DNA of 5,249 bases from Symbiobacteriaceae bacterium (lineage in GTDB: Bacteria > Bacillota_E > Symbiobacteriia > Symbiobacteriales > Symbiobacteriaceae): positions 1-5,249 of the forward strand of contig DAHVXO010000145.1 in the NCBI GenBank assembly GCA_027356675.1, written 5' to 3'. Made by a program: the position numbers and the translations under genes. Below, one piece after another: positions 4,608 through 5,249 of the stretch (its first letter is position 1; each line of letters opens with the position of its first letter). The notes beneath the pieces are model-generated. The model was given only the letters and a program-made list of their open reading frames with translations. It made no database searches and was not told the origin of the DNA.

Positions 4608-4621
4608 GGGAGGGCGAGATC

Positions 4622-5249
4622 ATGGATCTCTACCATCTCGCGACCTTCTGCCATGTGGCCCGCGTGCTGAACTTCTCGCGAGCGGCAGAGAAGCTCTCAC
4701 TCAGCCAGTCTGCCGTCTCGCGCCACATCGAAGCACTCGAGCAGGAGTTTGGGATGGAGCTCTTCACGCGCTCCGGTCGCGGCGTTGCCCTCACAGAGGC
4801 GGGCATTCGGCTCCACGACTATGCGGAGCGAATTCTGTCCATCGCCGGGGAGACCACTCGCACCATCGCAGAACTGAAAAACCTGGAAAGCGGCCGCCTC
4901 TGGGTCGGAGCGAGCACAACACCGGGAAACTACCTGTTAGGTCCGGTCATTGCCACTTACCAGCAACGGTACCCCGGGGTGGACGTGCGCCTGGACATCG
5001 CCGATTCACAGGCTGTTTTGCGGTCGGTAGAAGCCGGCGCTGTTGACGCGGCCGTGGTCGCCATCTCCGCCGACGGAACGGGAGTCGATATCGAGCCCTG
5101 CATCCAGGACGAGCTGCTGCTGGTGATGGCCCCGCATCATCCGCTGGTCCGAAGGGCGGACATCCAACTGCCCGACCTGCAGGGAGTGCGCCTCTTTCTG
5201 AGGGAGTCAGGCTCCCATACCAGGCAGGCGGCAGAGGACCACTTTCGCA
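4622..5249 (+). CDS. LysR-family transcriptional regulator (partial, runs off right edge)
   Basis: The first 209 codons of a LysR-type regulator are visible, of roughly 300 expected. Residues 1-60 form the winged helix-turn-helix (HLATFCHVARVLNFSRAA, then LSQSAVSRHIEALEQEFG, then LFTRSGRGVALTEAG), followed by the linker helix. From about residue 90 the effector-binding fold begins (GRLWVGASTTPGNYLLGPVI, RYPGVDVRLDI, VEAGAVDAAVVAI). The style is that of the CysL/CbbR branch, whose effectors are often small metabolites or anions; the effector here is unknown. ATG 4622 is supported by GGGAGGG seven bases upstream. It is divergent from the DsrEFH-desulfurase operon and so probably controls it, with a T-N11-A palindrome in the shared region. 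Selenium-associated LysR regulators exist in Sec-using bacteria, and this could be one, but I cannot confirm it. Confidence 0.92.
   Translation, partial: MDLYHLATFCHVARVLNFSRAAEKLSLSQSAVSRHIEALEQEFGMELFTRSGRGVALTEAGIRLHDYAERILSIAGETTRTIAELKNLESGRLWVGASTTPGNYLLGPVIATYQQRYPGVDVRLDIADSQAVLRSVEAGAVDAAVVAISADGTGVDIEPCIQDELLLVMAPHHPLVRRADIQLPDLQGVRLFLRESGSHTRQAAEDHFR

Overview
The window looks like chromosomal DNA of a moderately GC-rich bacterium that uses selenocysteine. The CadC/CadA pair resembles Gram-positive (Firmicutes) cadmium/zinc resistance proteins, and strong Shine-Dalgarno sites (GGAGG-type) precede most genes. A GC-rich clostridial-type Firmicute is a reasonable guess, but the taxonomy is not proven by this sequence.

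Layout. Positions 1-817 (minus strand) hold a cadC-cadA metal-resistance operon: an ArsR/SmtB-family CadC-type sensor, overlapping by ATGA with the 5' end of a CadA/ZntA-type P1B ATPase that runs off the left edge. Positions 818-1005 are a divergent regulatory region with an almost consensus promoter for cadC and a promoter plus a 9-bp-arm palindrome for the opposite operon. Positions 1006-2170 (plus strand) hold a CsoR/RcnR-family regulator and an EamA/DMT-type permease separated by one base. Positions 2191-4447 (minus strand) hold a compact four-gene operon: DsrE/TusD-like, DsrF/TusC-like and DsrH/TusB-like proteins followed by a NifS-like cysteine desulfurase whose C-terminal half resembles eukaryotic selenocysteine lyase. 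Positions 4448-4621 are a second divergent regulatory region with overlapping promoters and a perfect LysR-type palindrome. A LysR regulator starts at 4622 and runs off the right edge.

The main discovery is in the ATPase. Its reading frame is interrupted by a single TGA at codon 22, exactly where the first cysteine of the metal-binding CxxC motif belongs (GLT-TGA-TDCAAKFE, compared with GFTCANCAGKFE in staphylococcal CadA). The frame is otherwise open and family-like on both sides. A stem-loop with a G at the start of its apical loop lies 21 nt downstream, which fits a bacterial SECIS element. I read this as a selenocysteine-containing heavy-metal ATPase with a UxxC metal-binding site, not a pseudogene. 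Conventional annotation would miss it or truncate it.

How the genes may work together (inference): CadC and the CsoR-like protein sense metals and control two efflux systems, one of which needs selenium to be made. The desulfurase plus three DsrE-superfamily proteins form a sulfur, and possibly selenium, relay under the divergent LysR regulator. A selenium supply near a selenoprotein gene is suggestive but not proof of a functional link.
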